From IMG/VR virus record IMGVR_UViG_3300037882_000169, positions 1 to 28,130 of that record: a stretch of 28,130 bases of DNA. The stretch is one strand, 5' to 3'. Shown in pieces: positions 6,878-14,068 of the stretch. The first letter of the stretch is position 1, and each line of letters starts with the position of its first letter. Made by a program: the position numbers and the translations under genes. The notes beneath the pieces were generated by a model. The model saw nothing but the letters and a program-made list of their open reading frames with translations, was not told the origin of the DNA and did not search any database. This stretch comes from a virus.

Positions 6878-7211
6878 TATAGGTCAGTTTCTAAAATTAA
6901 ATGATTCTTATTACATTGTCAAAGGGTTAACCGAATCAGGTAAACCTAATAATTTACTTAGAACTAACAAGTATGGGACTATAATATATAACAAACTCAT
7001 ATTTAGTAGTAGTTCTGAAGGTTGGGATGTAACCTGGCAAGAAGCTACACCTATGGATCCTAAGCATGCTAAGTACGAGAAAGTTTTTGCTAAAATAAAA
7101 CAACTAGATCGTAAGTTCCAAAACCGTGACTTAACTAAAAAAGACTTGACATATGAATCTGTTCTTGATATACTTACTAGGTTAACAAGTCAACGATATG
7201 AACAATCATAG
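6867..7211 (+). CDS. SH3-like small protein, paralogue C (114 aa)
   Basis: Starts MKFSIGQFLKLND, a beta-barrel opening like the proteins at 4725 and 5044, and carries the same helical module (KYEKVFAKIKQLDRKFQNRD, about residues 69-88), then a further helix. GGAGG lies upstream at about 6853. Shared layout indicates three copies of one family within 2.5 kb. Function unknown. Confidence 0.8.
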   Translation: MKFSIGQFLKLNDSYYIVKGLTESGKPNNLLRTNKYGTIIYNKLIFSSSSEGWDVTWQEATPMDPKHAKYEKVFAKIKQLDRKFQNRDLTKKDLTYESVLDILTRLTSQRYEQS

Positions 7212-7219
7212 GAGATTGT

Positions 7220-7417
7220 ATGCGCTGCTTAAGCTGTAATAAAAATCTAACAGACTTCGAATCAACACGTAAGTATGCTAGTACTGGTGAGTACTTAGAC
7301 CTGTGTAACAGGTGTTATAGTGACATCCAAGATGACGTAGATACATTAATACGTCCAGACTTACAAGAAGATGAAGTAGTAGATGAAGATAACTATGATG
7401 ATGAGGAGGACAATTAA
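7220..7417 (+). CDS. Zinc-ribbon protein with acidic tail, 65 aa
   Basis: CLSC near the start and CNRC at residues 29-32 make a treble-clef or ribbon-type zinc site. The C-terminal 20 residues are almost all Asp and Glu. A short protein of this type, starting MRCLSC and containing RKYASTGEY, is common just before the replication genes of podoviruses (from memory). AGGAG precedes the ATG. The acidic tail may mimic DNA or bind a partner; no function is established. Confidence 0.8.
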   Translation: MRCLSCNKNLTDFESTRKYASTGEYLDLCNRCYSDIQDDVDTLIRPDLQEDEVVDEDNYDDEEDN

Positions 7418-7600
7418 ATGGTAGCACGTAATGATATTACTGGTGACAAGATTCAAACTAAAGAAAGTACCAAAGCTTATGAAGATAACTGGGAAAAAAT
7501 CTTTGGTAAAAAGAAATCTAGAATAGATATCATTGGACAAAATGGAAATGATGGGCTGCACTATGATCAAGTGGAAGACACTAAACCTACCACCGATTAA
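7418..7600 (+). CDS. Conserved phage hypothetical, 60 aa
   Basis: Starts MVARNDITGDKI and contains NWEKIFGKKK. Short proteins with RND-TGD and a later D-IFGKK motif are frequent beside phage primase/helicase genes (from memory), with no known role. It starts on the base after the previous stop, with GAGGAGG upstream, and ends 16 bases before the primase start. Confidence 0.8.
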   Translation: MVARNDITGDKIQTKESTKAYEDNWEKIFGKKKSRIDIIGQNGNDGLHYDQVEDTKPTTD

Positions 7601-7616
7601 CTTATGGAGTTTACCA

Positions 7617-8306
7617 ATGGGCTTTATCCAACACACTGCGTGTCCTAAATGTGGTAGCAAAGACAATCTCGGTGAGTACACCGACAATTGGTACTGCTTT
7701 GGCTGTGGTTATTACAAACTAAAAAACGATCTAGCATCCGTCCGTAGACGGATAGATAACGTCGTCGCTAAAGACGACAATGACATATCGCTAACGGTTA
7801 GTAATGACATACCAAAACAAGCCATGCAATGGCTACTGTCCTACGGACTCATGGGCTCTGACGTAAGTGAGCACTCATGGGGGTGGGTAGAAGACCGTAG
7901 TCTGTTGGTCCTAGTAAACACACCAACCTACTGGCAAGCAAGGAACTTTGGTCCTGGAGTTAAGTATCTTAGCAAGGGAAACAAACCCTTGCTTTCCTAT
8001 GGGAATGGTGGTACAATAGTATGTGTCGAAGATGTTTTAAGTGCAGTAAAAGTTAGCAAAGCTAACAAAGATGTAACTGCTGTACCACTCCTTGGTTCTA
8101 GTGTGTCACCTGAACTTGAGGAAACCCTGTTTAAACAAGCCAATGATGTGATCCTATGGCTCGATAGGGATAAGGCAACAAGTGCTGTTAAACAAGCGAG
8201 AAGTATGCTTGGTAAAGGCATTAGGTGTTCCGTGCTGGTAACGGAATTAGATCCTAAAGAATACTCAGTTAAGGAAATTAACGAATGGTTGAGAAACAAA
8301 TTATAA
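7617..8306 (+). CDS. DNA primase (zinc ribbon + TOPRIM)
   Basis: 229 residues from ATG 7617, chosen because GGAG lies 7 bases upstream and because residue 1 is followed at once by the zinc ribbon CPKC...CFGC (Cys 9, 12, 27, 30). The TOPRIM core has the catalytic Glu in IVCVEDVLSA and the acidic pair in ILWLDRDKA. This matches the N-terminal half of T7 gp4; here primase and helicase are separate genes. It makes RNA primers for lagging-strand synthesis. It overlaps the helicase by 22 bases, so their translation is probably coupled. Confidence 0.88.
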   Translation: MGFIQHTACPKCGSKDNLGEYTDNWYCFGCGYYKLKNDLASVRRRIDNVVAKDDNDISLTVSNDIPKQAMQWLLSYGLMGSDVSEHSWGWVEDRSLLVLVNTPTYWQARNFGPGVKYLSKGNKPLLSYGNGGTIVCVEDVLSAVKVSKANKDVTAVPLLGSSVSPELEETLFKQANDVILWLDRDKATSAVKQARSMLGKGIRCSVLVTELDPKEYSVKEINEWLRNKL

Positions 8307-9526
8307 AACTTTTCTGTGAAGATAAAGAACTCTTTACAAAGTATTATAAATATGTTAATATTAATTATATTAAAACTAATTATAATAATATATATAAAAT
8401 ATTTAATAGTATTAATAATTATTATATTAAATATAATATAAATAATAATATTAATATAAATGATTTAGATATTTTTTATAATACTGAATACATGTTAAAA
8501 GAACAAGAAAGGAAAGAACTTAAACTACTGTTAGAAGAAGTGTTTAACCAAGACATTACTAATCGAGATGCGTTAATCGGGTTACTAGATGAGCATCGTC
8601 ACCGAGCCATCGCAGGCGAGGTAGCATTAGTATCGTTAGATGTAGAGACTGGTAAAAAACCAGTCCAAGACTTGTTAGAATTGTTTAACAAGTTTGAACA
8701 ACAAGAGATGGAACTTGACGTACCTAAACCTATTGAAATGGATTTGGAAAAACTATATGATTCTCAGGTTGCTACTCCTGGCTTACGCTGGCGTGTTAAT
8801 TGGCTTAATCAAGCTCTCGGATCTCTGCGCAAAGGGGACTTTGGCTTTATATTTGCCAGACCAGAAACAGGCAAGACTACTTTTCTGGCGTCGGAAATTA
8901 CTCACATGGTCTCTCAGACTGAGGGAGAAGTACTATGGTTTAACAATGAGGAACAAGGAAACAAAGTAGCTATCCGCTGCTATCAAGCAGCACTGGGTTT
9001 ACCACAAGAGTTTCTCTTTGATAACAGAGAGCGACGACAACGTGAGTATGTACATGCAACTGGTAACCGTATTAAGATTCTAGACTTTGAAGATTCAAAC
9101 AACAAACTACGAATCGAAAACATTCTTAAAACAAGTAACCCAGCATTAATTATCTTCGATCAGATTGACAAGATCAAAGGGTTTAAAGGAGAACGAAATG
9201 ATTTGGAACTCAAAGCAATCTACCAATGGGCCCGTGAAATTGCTAAAACATATGCACCTGTTATTGCTGTTTCGCAAGCAAGTGGTGAGGCAGAAGGTAA
9301 ACTCTATCTTACAATGGACATGGTAGATGGTTCAAAGACTGCAAAGCAAGGTGAAGCAGATTGGATTCTAGGCATTGGTAAAGAACAAGATAACACATCA
9401 CGTACTAGGTTCTTTAACATTGTTAAGAATAAACTAATTGGTGATTCAGATACACTGCCAGACTTACGGCATGGTTCTGTTCAAGTCCTAATCAAACCAG
9501 AGATCGCACGCTATGAAGATATTTGA
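8285..9526 (+). CDS. Replicative DNA helicase (DnaB/T7 gp4-like)
   Basis: RecA-fold helicase of 413 residues. Walker A is ARPETGKTT (about 191-199), Walker B is PALIIFDQID (about 286-295), and IAVSQASGE follows as the arginine-finger/H3 side. It unwinds the phage fork, working with the primase encoded just upstream. Oddity: residues about 20-66 are almost only Asn, Ile, Tyr and Lys, encoded by DNA of nearly pure A/T at 8342-8483. This low-complexity N-terminus is unlike the rest of the gene and of the family. The start overlaps the primase end; AACGA with weak purines precedes the ATG. Confidence 0.88.
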   Translation: MVEKQIIKLFCEDKELFTKYYKYVNINYIKTNYNNIYKIFNSINNYYIKYNINNNININDLDIFYNTEYMLKEQERKELKLLLEEVFNQDITNRDALIGLLDEHRHRAIAGEVALVSLDVETGKKPVQDLLELFNKFEQQEMELDVPKPIEMDLEKLYDSQVATPGLRWRVNWLNQALGSLRKGDFGFIFARPETGKTTFLASEITHMVSQTEGEVLWFNNEEQGNKVAIRCYQAALGLPQEFLFDNRERRQREYVHATGNRIKILDFEDSNNKLRIENILKTSNPALIIFDQIDKIKGFKGERNDLELKAIYQWAREIAKTYAPVIAVSQASGEAEGKLYLTMDMVDGSKTAKQGEADWILGIGKEQDNTSRTRFFNIVKNKLIGDSDTLPDLRHGSVQVLIKPEIARYEDI

Positions 9527-9638
9527 GTACTTCCTATGTTATTACCAAGCCTTTGGCCTTGGGTTTATTGCTGGTTTAATTTTACATTATGTACTGGAGA
9601 AAAGAAATGATCGACAAAATACTACAAGACAGACCTGA
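9513..9638 (+). CDS. Small membrane protein, 41 aa
   Basis: Starts MKIFEYFLCYYQAFG with one hydrophobic helix (about residues 6-29) and a basic polar tail (EKRNDRQNTT). It overlaps the end of the helicase gene and the start of the next ORF. Ribosome binding site is weak. Function unknown. Confidence 0.45.
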   Translation: MKIFEYFLCYYQAFGLGFIAGLILHYVLEKRNDRQNTTRQT

Positions 9639-9756
9639 TTTGACACGTGAAGATATCTATGATATAATTGATAGTGTTAGTGCTGGTGAAACACTAGAAG
9701 AAACAGTAGAGAAATTCTACCCATTGAATAAGGCGGTCGGAGAATGCGGGAGCTAA
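9607..9756 (+). CDS. Hypothetical acidic protein, 49 aa
   Basis: Starts MIDKILQDRPDLTREDIYDIID, a helical, acidic small protein. GGAGAAAAG precedes the ATG. It ends 13 bases inside the DNA polymerase gene. May be a small helical accessory factor; not recognised. Confidence 0.55.
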   Translation: MIDKILQDRPDLTREDIYDIIDSVSAGETLEETVEKFYPLNKAVGECGS

Positions 9757-10904
9757 TCTTAGATGTTGAAACAACTATATCAAACAAAGGTAATCCCTTT
9801 GATGAAAGCAACAAGCTCTGCTACGTGGGAACTTATGACGGTATGGCTTATGGTCTTCATAACATTGAGTATGATTCTGAGCCTTATGGTAGCCATCTCG
9901 CTAACGTGCAAACTACTGTGGATGCTTGTGACTTAATTATTGGGTTTAATATTAAATTTGATTTGCATTGGATACGACGTTATGGAATTTCTTTTAGCAA
10001 CAAGCGTATATGGGATTGTCAGCTTGTGCATTTTATACTTACTGGACAAACAGCCAGCTACCCCTCCCTCAATGGAGTTGCTGCTTATTACGATCTGGGT
10101 AGTAAGCTTGATGTGGTTAGTACAGAGTATTGGAAGAATGGTATAGATACACCAGACATACCAGAAGATATCCTTACAGAGTATTTACAAGGTGACTTAG
10201 ACCTAACGTATCAAGTGTATCTTAAACAACGTAAGGAACTAAATAAAGCAAGCCCACAACTACGTAGGTTAGTTAGCCTACATAACCAAGACTTGCTAGT
10301 GTTACAGGAGATGGAGTATAATGGACTGGTATTTGATGAAGCTAAATGTACAGAGCTGGGTGAAGAGCTTACAGTACAGATTAAAAGACTCGATGATATA
10401 CTGTATGACTATCATCAAACTGATGGCTTCAACAGTAATTCTACTGAGCACCTCTCTGCTTTACTTTATGGTGGGACTATTGTTTTTAAGCGCAGAGAAG
10501 TTATTGGTGTATTCAAGACGGGTACTAGAGCTGGTCAAGATAAGGAAAGGTGGGTAGACTATCCAATTGTGTTCGAGAAGATTGTCAATCCAATTAAAGG
10601 TTCTGAGCTGGCTAAGGAAGGTTTTTACAGCACAGATGAACAAACACTTAAGTCTCTTAAAGGAAGTAAGAAAGCTAAAGAGTTAGTTGAATTGCTATTA
10701 CGCAGAGCAACTCTAGAGAAACGACTATCTACTTACTATGAAGGACTAGTTAAATTAAGAAAGGAAATGAAATGGAATGAAGGAAAACTACACGGACAGC
10801 TTAACCAATGTGTGGCTAGAACAGGTCGACTTAGTTCAAGCAGACCTAACTTACAGAACTTTGATGGTGAAATTAAAGAACTATTCAGGAGCAGATATGA
10901 CTAA
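9744..10904 (+). CDS. DNA polymerase family A, N-terminal part (exonuclease + thumb)
   Basis: 386 residues carrying the 3'-5' proofreading domain: LILDVETT (Exo I, Asp7 and Glu9), GFNIKFDLHW (Exo II), and YLQGDLDLTY (Exo III). This is followed by the thumb and the start of the polymerase fold (RTGRLSSSRPNLQNF). It stops at FRSRYD, which in complete family A enzymes lies just before motif A; the remainder is in a separate gene at 11024. The two would form one active enzyme by association. The stop overlaps the ATG of a 53-codon ORF (10897). GGAG occurs before the start. Confidence 0.9.
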   Translation: MRELILDVETTISNKGNPFDESNKLCYVGTYDGMAYGLHNIEYDSEPYGSHLANVQTTVDACDLIIGFNIKFDLHWIRRYGISFSNKRIWDCQLVHFILTGQTASYPSLNGVAAYYDLGSKLDVVSTEYWKNGIDTPDIPEDILTEYLQGDLDLTYQVYLKQRKELNKASPQLRRLVSLHNQDLLVLQEMEYNGLVFDEAKCTELGEELTVQIKRLDDILYDYHQTDGFNSNSTEHLSALLYGGTIVFKRREVIGVFKTGTRAGQDKERWVDYPIVFEKIVNPIKGSELAKEGFYSTDEQTLKSLKGSKKAKELVELLLRRATLEKRLSTYYEGLVKLRKEMKWNEGKLHGQLNQCVARTGRLSSSRPNLQNFDGEIKELFRSRYD

Positions 10905-11058
10905 AGAATTAAATGATGTGTATGGTAAAACAGATTTAGATTATGTAAATGAGTTCAATGAGTTTGATGCAGAGCCTGCATATATACAAGCTAAAGTAAA
11001 TGAATGTCAGAAGGAGTGCAACAATGAGCTTAATACAGGCGGATGCCAAGGCTCTTGA
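10897..11058 (+). CDS. ORF between the polymerase halves, 53 aa
   Basis: Starts MTKELNDVYGKTDLD and ends in a Cys-containing tail. AGGAG precedes the ATG by 6 bases. It overlaps the end of the N-terminal polymerase gene (8 bases) and the start of the C-terminal one (35 bases), and is in a different frame from both. It is acidic and helical, with four Cys near the end. It may be the trace of the inserted DNA that split the polymerase, or a peptide that helps the halves associate. Unknown. Confidence 0.55.
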   Translation: MTKELNDVYGKTDLDYVNEFNEFDAEPAYIQAKVNECQKECNNELNTGGCQGS

Positions 11059-11743
11059 GTGGGTATGTGCTACATTTCTAAGTCAAGATCAAACAGCTAT
11101 CAAGGAGATATGGGATAATGTCGACCAACACACAGACAACCAAGAGCGGTTTGGTTTACCAAGTAGACTCATTGCTAAAACGTTCGTATTCCGTCTTATC
11201 TACGGAGGATCTGCATACTCTTATGCTAATGATCCTAACTTTAAAGACATTGGCGGAGAACAGTTCTGGGACGGAGTCATTGGAGAGTTCTATCGTAAAT
11301 ACGATGGGCTTAGTAAGTGGCATACAACAATTGTCGAGCAAGCTAAACGAGATAGAAAACTCACTATGCCCACAGGCCGTGTGTACAACTATGAACCAGA
11401 AGTTAGCTATGGAAAAGTCAAGTGGCCTAGGACAAAGATCCTCAACTACCCTGTACAAGGGCTTGGAGCGGACCTCATGTCCATCGCACGAGTCAGCTTG
11501 GCAAACAGACTTAAAGGAGTGAGTGGAGTAAAACTAATTAATACTGTACATGATTCAATTATTCTTGACATTGATGACAAGATATGCGATAATATACGTA
11601 TAGTTCAATTAGTTGATAAATGTTTTACAGATGTACCAGCAAACTTTGAGAAACTCTTTGGAGTTAAATTTAATCTCCCAATGCGGGTCGAATGTCAAGT
11701 CGGTCCTAACTGGGGAAACATGGAGGTAGTAAATGCTAATTAA
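11024..11743 (+). CDS. DNA polymerase family A, C-terminal part (palm/fingers)
   Basis: 239 residues from ATG 11024, preceded by AGAAGGAG 7 bases upstream. It opens with motif A, LIQADAKALEW (catalytic Asp). Next is motif B, RLIAKTFVFRLIYGG (the Lys and Tyr of the O helix), then motif C, NTVHDSIILDI (catalytic Asp). Together with the 9744 gene it makes a full T7/PolI-type polymerase: joined, FRSRY and LIQAD would be only a few residues apart, as in unsplit enzymes. It overlaps the SSB gene by 11 bases. Confidence 0.9.
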   Translation: MSLIQADAKALEWVCATFLSQDQTAIKEIWDNVDQHTDNQERFGLPSRLIAKTFVFRLIYGGSAYSYANDPNFKDIGGEQFWDGVIGEFYRKYDGLSKWHTTIVEQAKRDRKLTMPTGRVYNYEPEVSYGKVKWPRTKILNYPVQGLGADLMSIARVSLANRLKGVSGVKLINTVHDSIILDIDDKICDNIRIVQLVDKCFTDVPANFEKLFGVKFNLPMRVECQVGPNWGNMEVVNAN

Positions 11744-12275
11744 TATTATTGATGTAGGTGCACCAAATACTCACGCTGCTAAGAATGGTCGTAGTTACCA
11801 ATCGTTAGAAGTTACATACAAAGATGAGCAAGCTCAGACAAAGACTAAGAAGTTAATGTCCTTTAGTAATCCTAGTGTATTTAATCACATTAAAGGTCTT
11901 GGTAAAGGTGATGTTGTTAATGTCACTACAGTTAAAGAAGGTGATTTTTGGCAATGGATTGCAATTGGTGATGCAACTTCTTCAACAGCTTCAGAACCAT
12001 CAAGTAAACCAGCGGCAGCTGGAGTTAATCGTACTACAGGATCTAACTATGAAACCAAAGAAGAGCGAGCAGCTCGCCAAGTTTACATTGTTCGACAAAG
12101 TAGCATTAGTGCTGCTATCGGTGCTCTTACTATTGGTGCTAAATCTGTTCCTACTAGTGACGCTATTCTTTCTCTAGCTAAAGAGTTTGAAGCTTATGTG
12201 TTTGCTAAAGAACCAGAAAAAACTGCAGCTAACATTCCAGAGTTAGATGATTTAGATAGTGACATTCCATACTAA
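11733..12275 (+). CDS. ssb: Single-stranded DNA-binding protein
   Basis: 180 residues with an N-terminal beta-rich OB-like part (about 1-85: YQSLEVTYKD, GDVVNVTTVKEGDFWQW), a Ser/Ala/Thr linker, a helical part and an acidic end LDDLDSDIPY. The acidic tail ending in an aromatic after D-I-P is the hallmark of bacterial and phage SSBs, which use it to recruit replication proteins. It sits between polymerase and exonuclease, fitting a replication role. AACATGGAGGT precedes the ATG. Assigned by architecture rather than close match. Confidence 0.75.
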   Translation: MLINIIDVGAPNTHAAKNGRSYQSLEVTYKDEQAQTKTKKLMSFSNPSVFNHIKGLGKGDVVNVTTVKEGDFWQWIAIGDATSSTASEPSSKPAAAGVNRTTGSNYETKEERAARQVYIVRQSSISAAIGALTIGAKSVPTSDAILSLAKEFEAYVFAKEPEKTAANIPELDDLDSDIPY

Positions 12276-12284
12276 GGATAACTA

Positions 12285-12311
12285 ATGCAAGCACTAATTG
12301 ATGGTGCTTGA
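12285..12311 (+). pseudogene. 5' fragment of the exonuclease gene
   Basis: ATG at 12285, with AAGGA 7 bases upstream, encodes MQALIDGA and then stops at the TGA inside the -35 box of the HNH promoter. MQALIDG is the expected start of the exonuclease: joined to GAC at 12885 it would read MQALIDG-DIVAYRVA with no gap. It appears to be the original start, cut off by the 579-bp insertion 12306-12884. Confidence 0.6.
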
Positions 12312-12336
12312 CAAATCTATAGAACTATGGTATAAT
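12308..12336 (+). promoter_or_regulatory. Consensus sigma70 promoter of the HNH gene
   Basis: TTGACA (12308-12313), exactly 17 bases, then TATAAT (12331-12336): a full consensus match. It lies 24 bases before the HNH start codon, inside the inserted element. It lets the endonuclease be read by host RNA polymerase independently of the phage operon and may also drive downstream genes. Confidence 0.88.
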
Positions 12337-12360
12337 AGTAGCTTCTCAATGGAGATTGTA

Positions 12361-12840
12361 ATGGCTAATCAATTTAAACCTAGGTTCTATAGTCCCGAAC
12401 AGGGACTCATTAGTTGTGGTAAATGTAATACAAATAAAACTTTAGATCAATTTCATAAAGATTCATCTAATAAATATGGAGTAGCTTACTTTTGTAAAGA
12501 CTGTGCTACATCTATATCAAGAAAGTTACATCAAAAAAGATGTAATGATATAGAATATAAAACAGCTAAACGAAGTAGTTATACTAAAACAAAGTTTGGT
12601 CTTACTCTAGAAGAGTATACAAAGAAACTAAAAGCACAAGATTGTAAATGTGCTATCTGTGGGTTGGAACTTCCCACTAGCGGTCATCTAACTCATTTAG
12701 ATCACTGTCATGCGACTGGCAAGATTAGAGCATTTCTTTGTACAAATTGTAATAGAGGTCTTGGACATTTTCAAGATTCTGTTTCTAACTTAACAGAAGC
12801 TATTACCTATTTAAAGACCCACAATTCAAGTGCTGATTGA
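12361..12840 (+). CDS. HNH / endonuclease VII-like nuclease
   Basis: 159 residues from ATG 12361, chosen for GGAG at 12351. The in-frame ATG at 12298 would place the promoter inside the gene. N-terminal zinc finger: CGKC and CKDC. The C-terminal nuclease has CAICG, then LDHCHATGK (catalytic His/Asp) and CTNCNRGLG, the layout of the phage recombination endonuclease VII family. Many are free-standing homing nucleases that spread themselves. It sits between the two parts of the exonuclease gene with its own promoter, and carries a GGAGG immediately after its stop for the next ORF. Codon use is similar to its neighbours. Confidence 0.9.
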   Translation: MANQFKPRFYSPEQGLISCGKCNTNKTLDQFHKDSSNKYGVAYFCKDCATSISRKLHQKRCNDIEYKTAKRSSYTKTKFGLTLEEYTKKLKAQDCKCAICGLELPTSGHLTHLDHCHATGKIRAFLCTNCNRGLGHFQDSVSNLTEAITYLKTHNSSAD

Positions 12841-12857
12841 ATAAGGAGGTTAGTTCG

Positions 12858-13589
12858 ATGATGGCTCTCATCGACGGTTGAGGCGACATCGTTGCATATC
12901 GAGTAGCTTGTACTTGTGAAGACGACGACTCAGAAGATTATGTATTTAGTAAAGTAGATGATGTCATTGACAAAATCACTTTCTATACAGACTCTGATGA
13001 GTACCGTGTCTTTCTAACAGGTAGTAATAACTTTCGTAAAGCAATCTATCCAGAATACAAGGCCCATAGGCCGACAGAGAAACCATTCTGGTTACAAGCT
13101 ATACGAGACTACCTAGTTAAAGAGTACAAAGCAGAAGTATGTGATGGGCAAGAAGCTGATGATGCAATGGGTATCAATCAAACAACAGAGACTATTATCT
13201 GTACCATAGATAAAGATTTGTTAATGATCCCAGGACAACATTATAACTTTGTTAAAGACGAGTTCAAGACTGTTGGTTATCTAGACGGACTAAAGCATTT
13301 TTATATGCAGTGTTTACAAGGGGATCGTAGCGATAACATCAAAGGTATCCCTGGAATTGGTCCTAAGAAAGCAGAAGGTATCTTAAGAAACTGTACTTCA
13401 GAGTATGATATGTTTAAAGCAGTACGTAATGCATATGGTAACGATGAAGAATTCCTTATGAATGGTCGAGTCTTATGGATTAGACGAAATGAAAATGAAG
13501 ACTGGAGTGAACAATTCAATGCCCTTATTCAAGAGCAAACTGGAGGAGCAAGTCTGGAAGATCTTGAGAGAGAACTTCCCCTCAGTTAA
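12858..13589 (+). CDS. 5'-3' exonuclease (FEN-like), interrupted by in-frame UGA
   Basis: Flap-endonuclease-like exonuclease: DIVAYRVA (first Asp), VCDGQEADDAMG (acidic cluster), CTIDKDLLMIPG, and QGDRSDNIKGIPGIGPKKAE (metal ligands plus helix-hairpin-helix). It removes primers and degrades host DNA. From ATG 12858, with AGGAGG 7-8 bases upstream, the frame gives MMALIDG and then TGA at 12879-12881 before GGC-GAC-ATC. From 12882 to 13589 the frame is open, but the next ATG is at 13167, after part of the active site. It may be made by readthrough, rare initiation, or not at all; a base error is possible. It overlaps the endonuclease I gene. Confidence 0.75.
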
Positions 13590-13902
13590 GTATGAGCCAG
13601 ATAAGTTTTCTTACACACAGCCTGCTAAAGAACGTAAATATATACCTGACTTTAAGACTGGACGTAAGAAGGTTTATCTAGAAGCTAAAGGTAAACTAGA
13701 TTTAGATACAAGACAGAAGATGGTTTGGTTTAAAGATTGTAACCCAGACATAACTGTTGTCTTCTTGTTTATGAATCCAGATAATAAAATAACAAAGAGA
13801 AGTAAGACTACCTATTGGATGTGGGCGGAAGCCAACGGTTTCAAATGGTTAGACTTTAGAAAGGATTGGCTAAGTGATTATATCAGATTGTGTTCAGAAT
13901 GA
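13519..13902 (+). CDS. Endonuclease I (Holliday-junction resolvase, T7 gp3-like)
   Basis: 127 residues from ATG 13519, with GGAG upstream; the in-frame ATG at 13462 has no site and would add non-family residues. Motifs: SKLEEQVWKIL (first Glu), YIPDFKTG (Asp) and YLEAKGK (Glu-x-Lys), the PD-ExK-type active site of T7 endonuclease I. It cuts branched DNA for packaging and breaks down host DNA. It overlaps the exonuclease gene by 71 bases in another frame and the next gene by 29. Confidence 0.9.
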   Translation: MPLFKSKLEEQVWKILRENFPSVKYEPDKFSYTQPAKERKYIPDFKTGRKKVYLEAKGKLDLDTRQKMVWFKDCNPDITVVFLFMNPDNKITKRSKTTYWMWAEANGFKWLDFRKDWLSDYIRLCSE

Positions 13903-14068
13903 AGATGGGTCTTTAGACTTTGACTTCCACGTAGATGCTAAAGAAGCTGCATTCCTTATGGACTTTAGTATTAAAGAGTTAGTACGACGTGGTATCTTTA
14001 GTGTATCAGTAGATGAAATAGAACAAGAGTTAGATTTGTTCAAAGAGAATGGAGGTCAAGTATCATGA
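13874..14068 (+). CDS. Hypothetical protein, GTG start, 64 aa
   Basis: Begins with GTG at 13874, with AAGGA 8 bases upstream. Small acidic protein with a helical core (AKEAAFLMDFSIKELVRRG). It resembles short phage proteins found next to endonuclease I, function unknown. Its stop overlaps the next ATG (ATGA). Confidence 0.65.
   Translation: MIISDCVQNEDGSLDFDFHVDAKEAAFLMDFSIKELVRRGIFSVSVDEIEQELDLFKENGGQVS

Noticed and set aside
10904-11024. Intron or intein in the DNA polymerase
   Set aside because: About 120 bases is too short for a group I or II intron, the segment is not one frame with the polymerase, and no intein motifs are seen.
12306-12884. Group I intron in the exonuclease gene
   Set aside because: Only about 100 non-coding bases besides the HNH gene, too little for an intron core, and no in-frame junction satisfies both the exon-final U and intron-final G rule.
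12858-13589. UGA read as tryptophan throughout this phage (code change)
   Set aside because: TGA ends other clear genes here (for example the HNH gene at 12840), and tryptophan is encoded by TGG.
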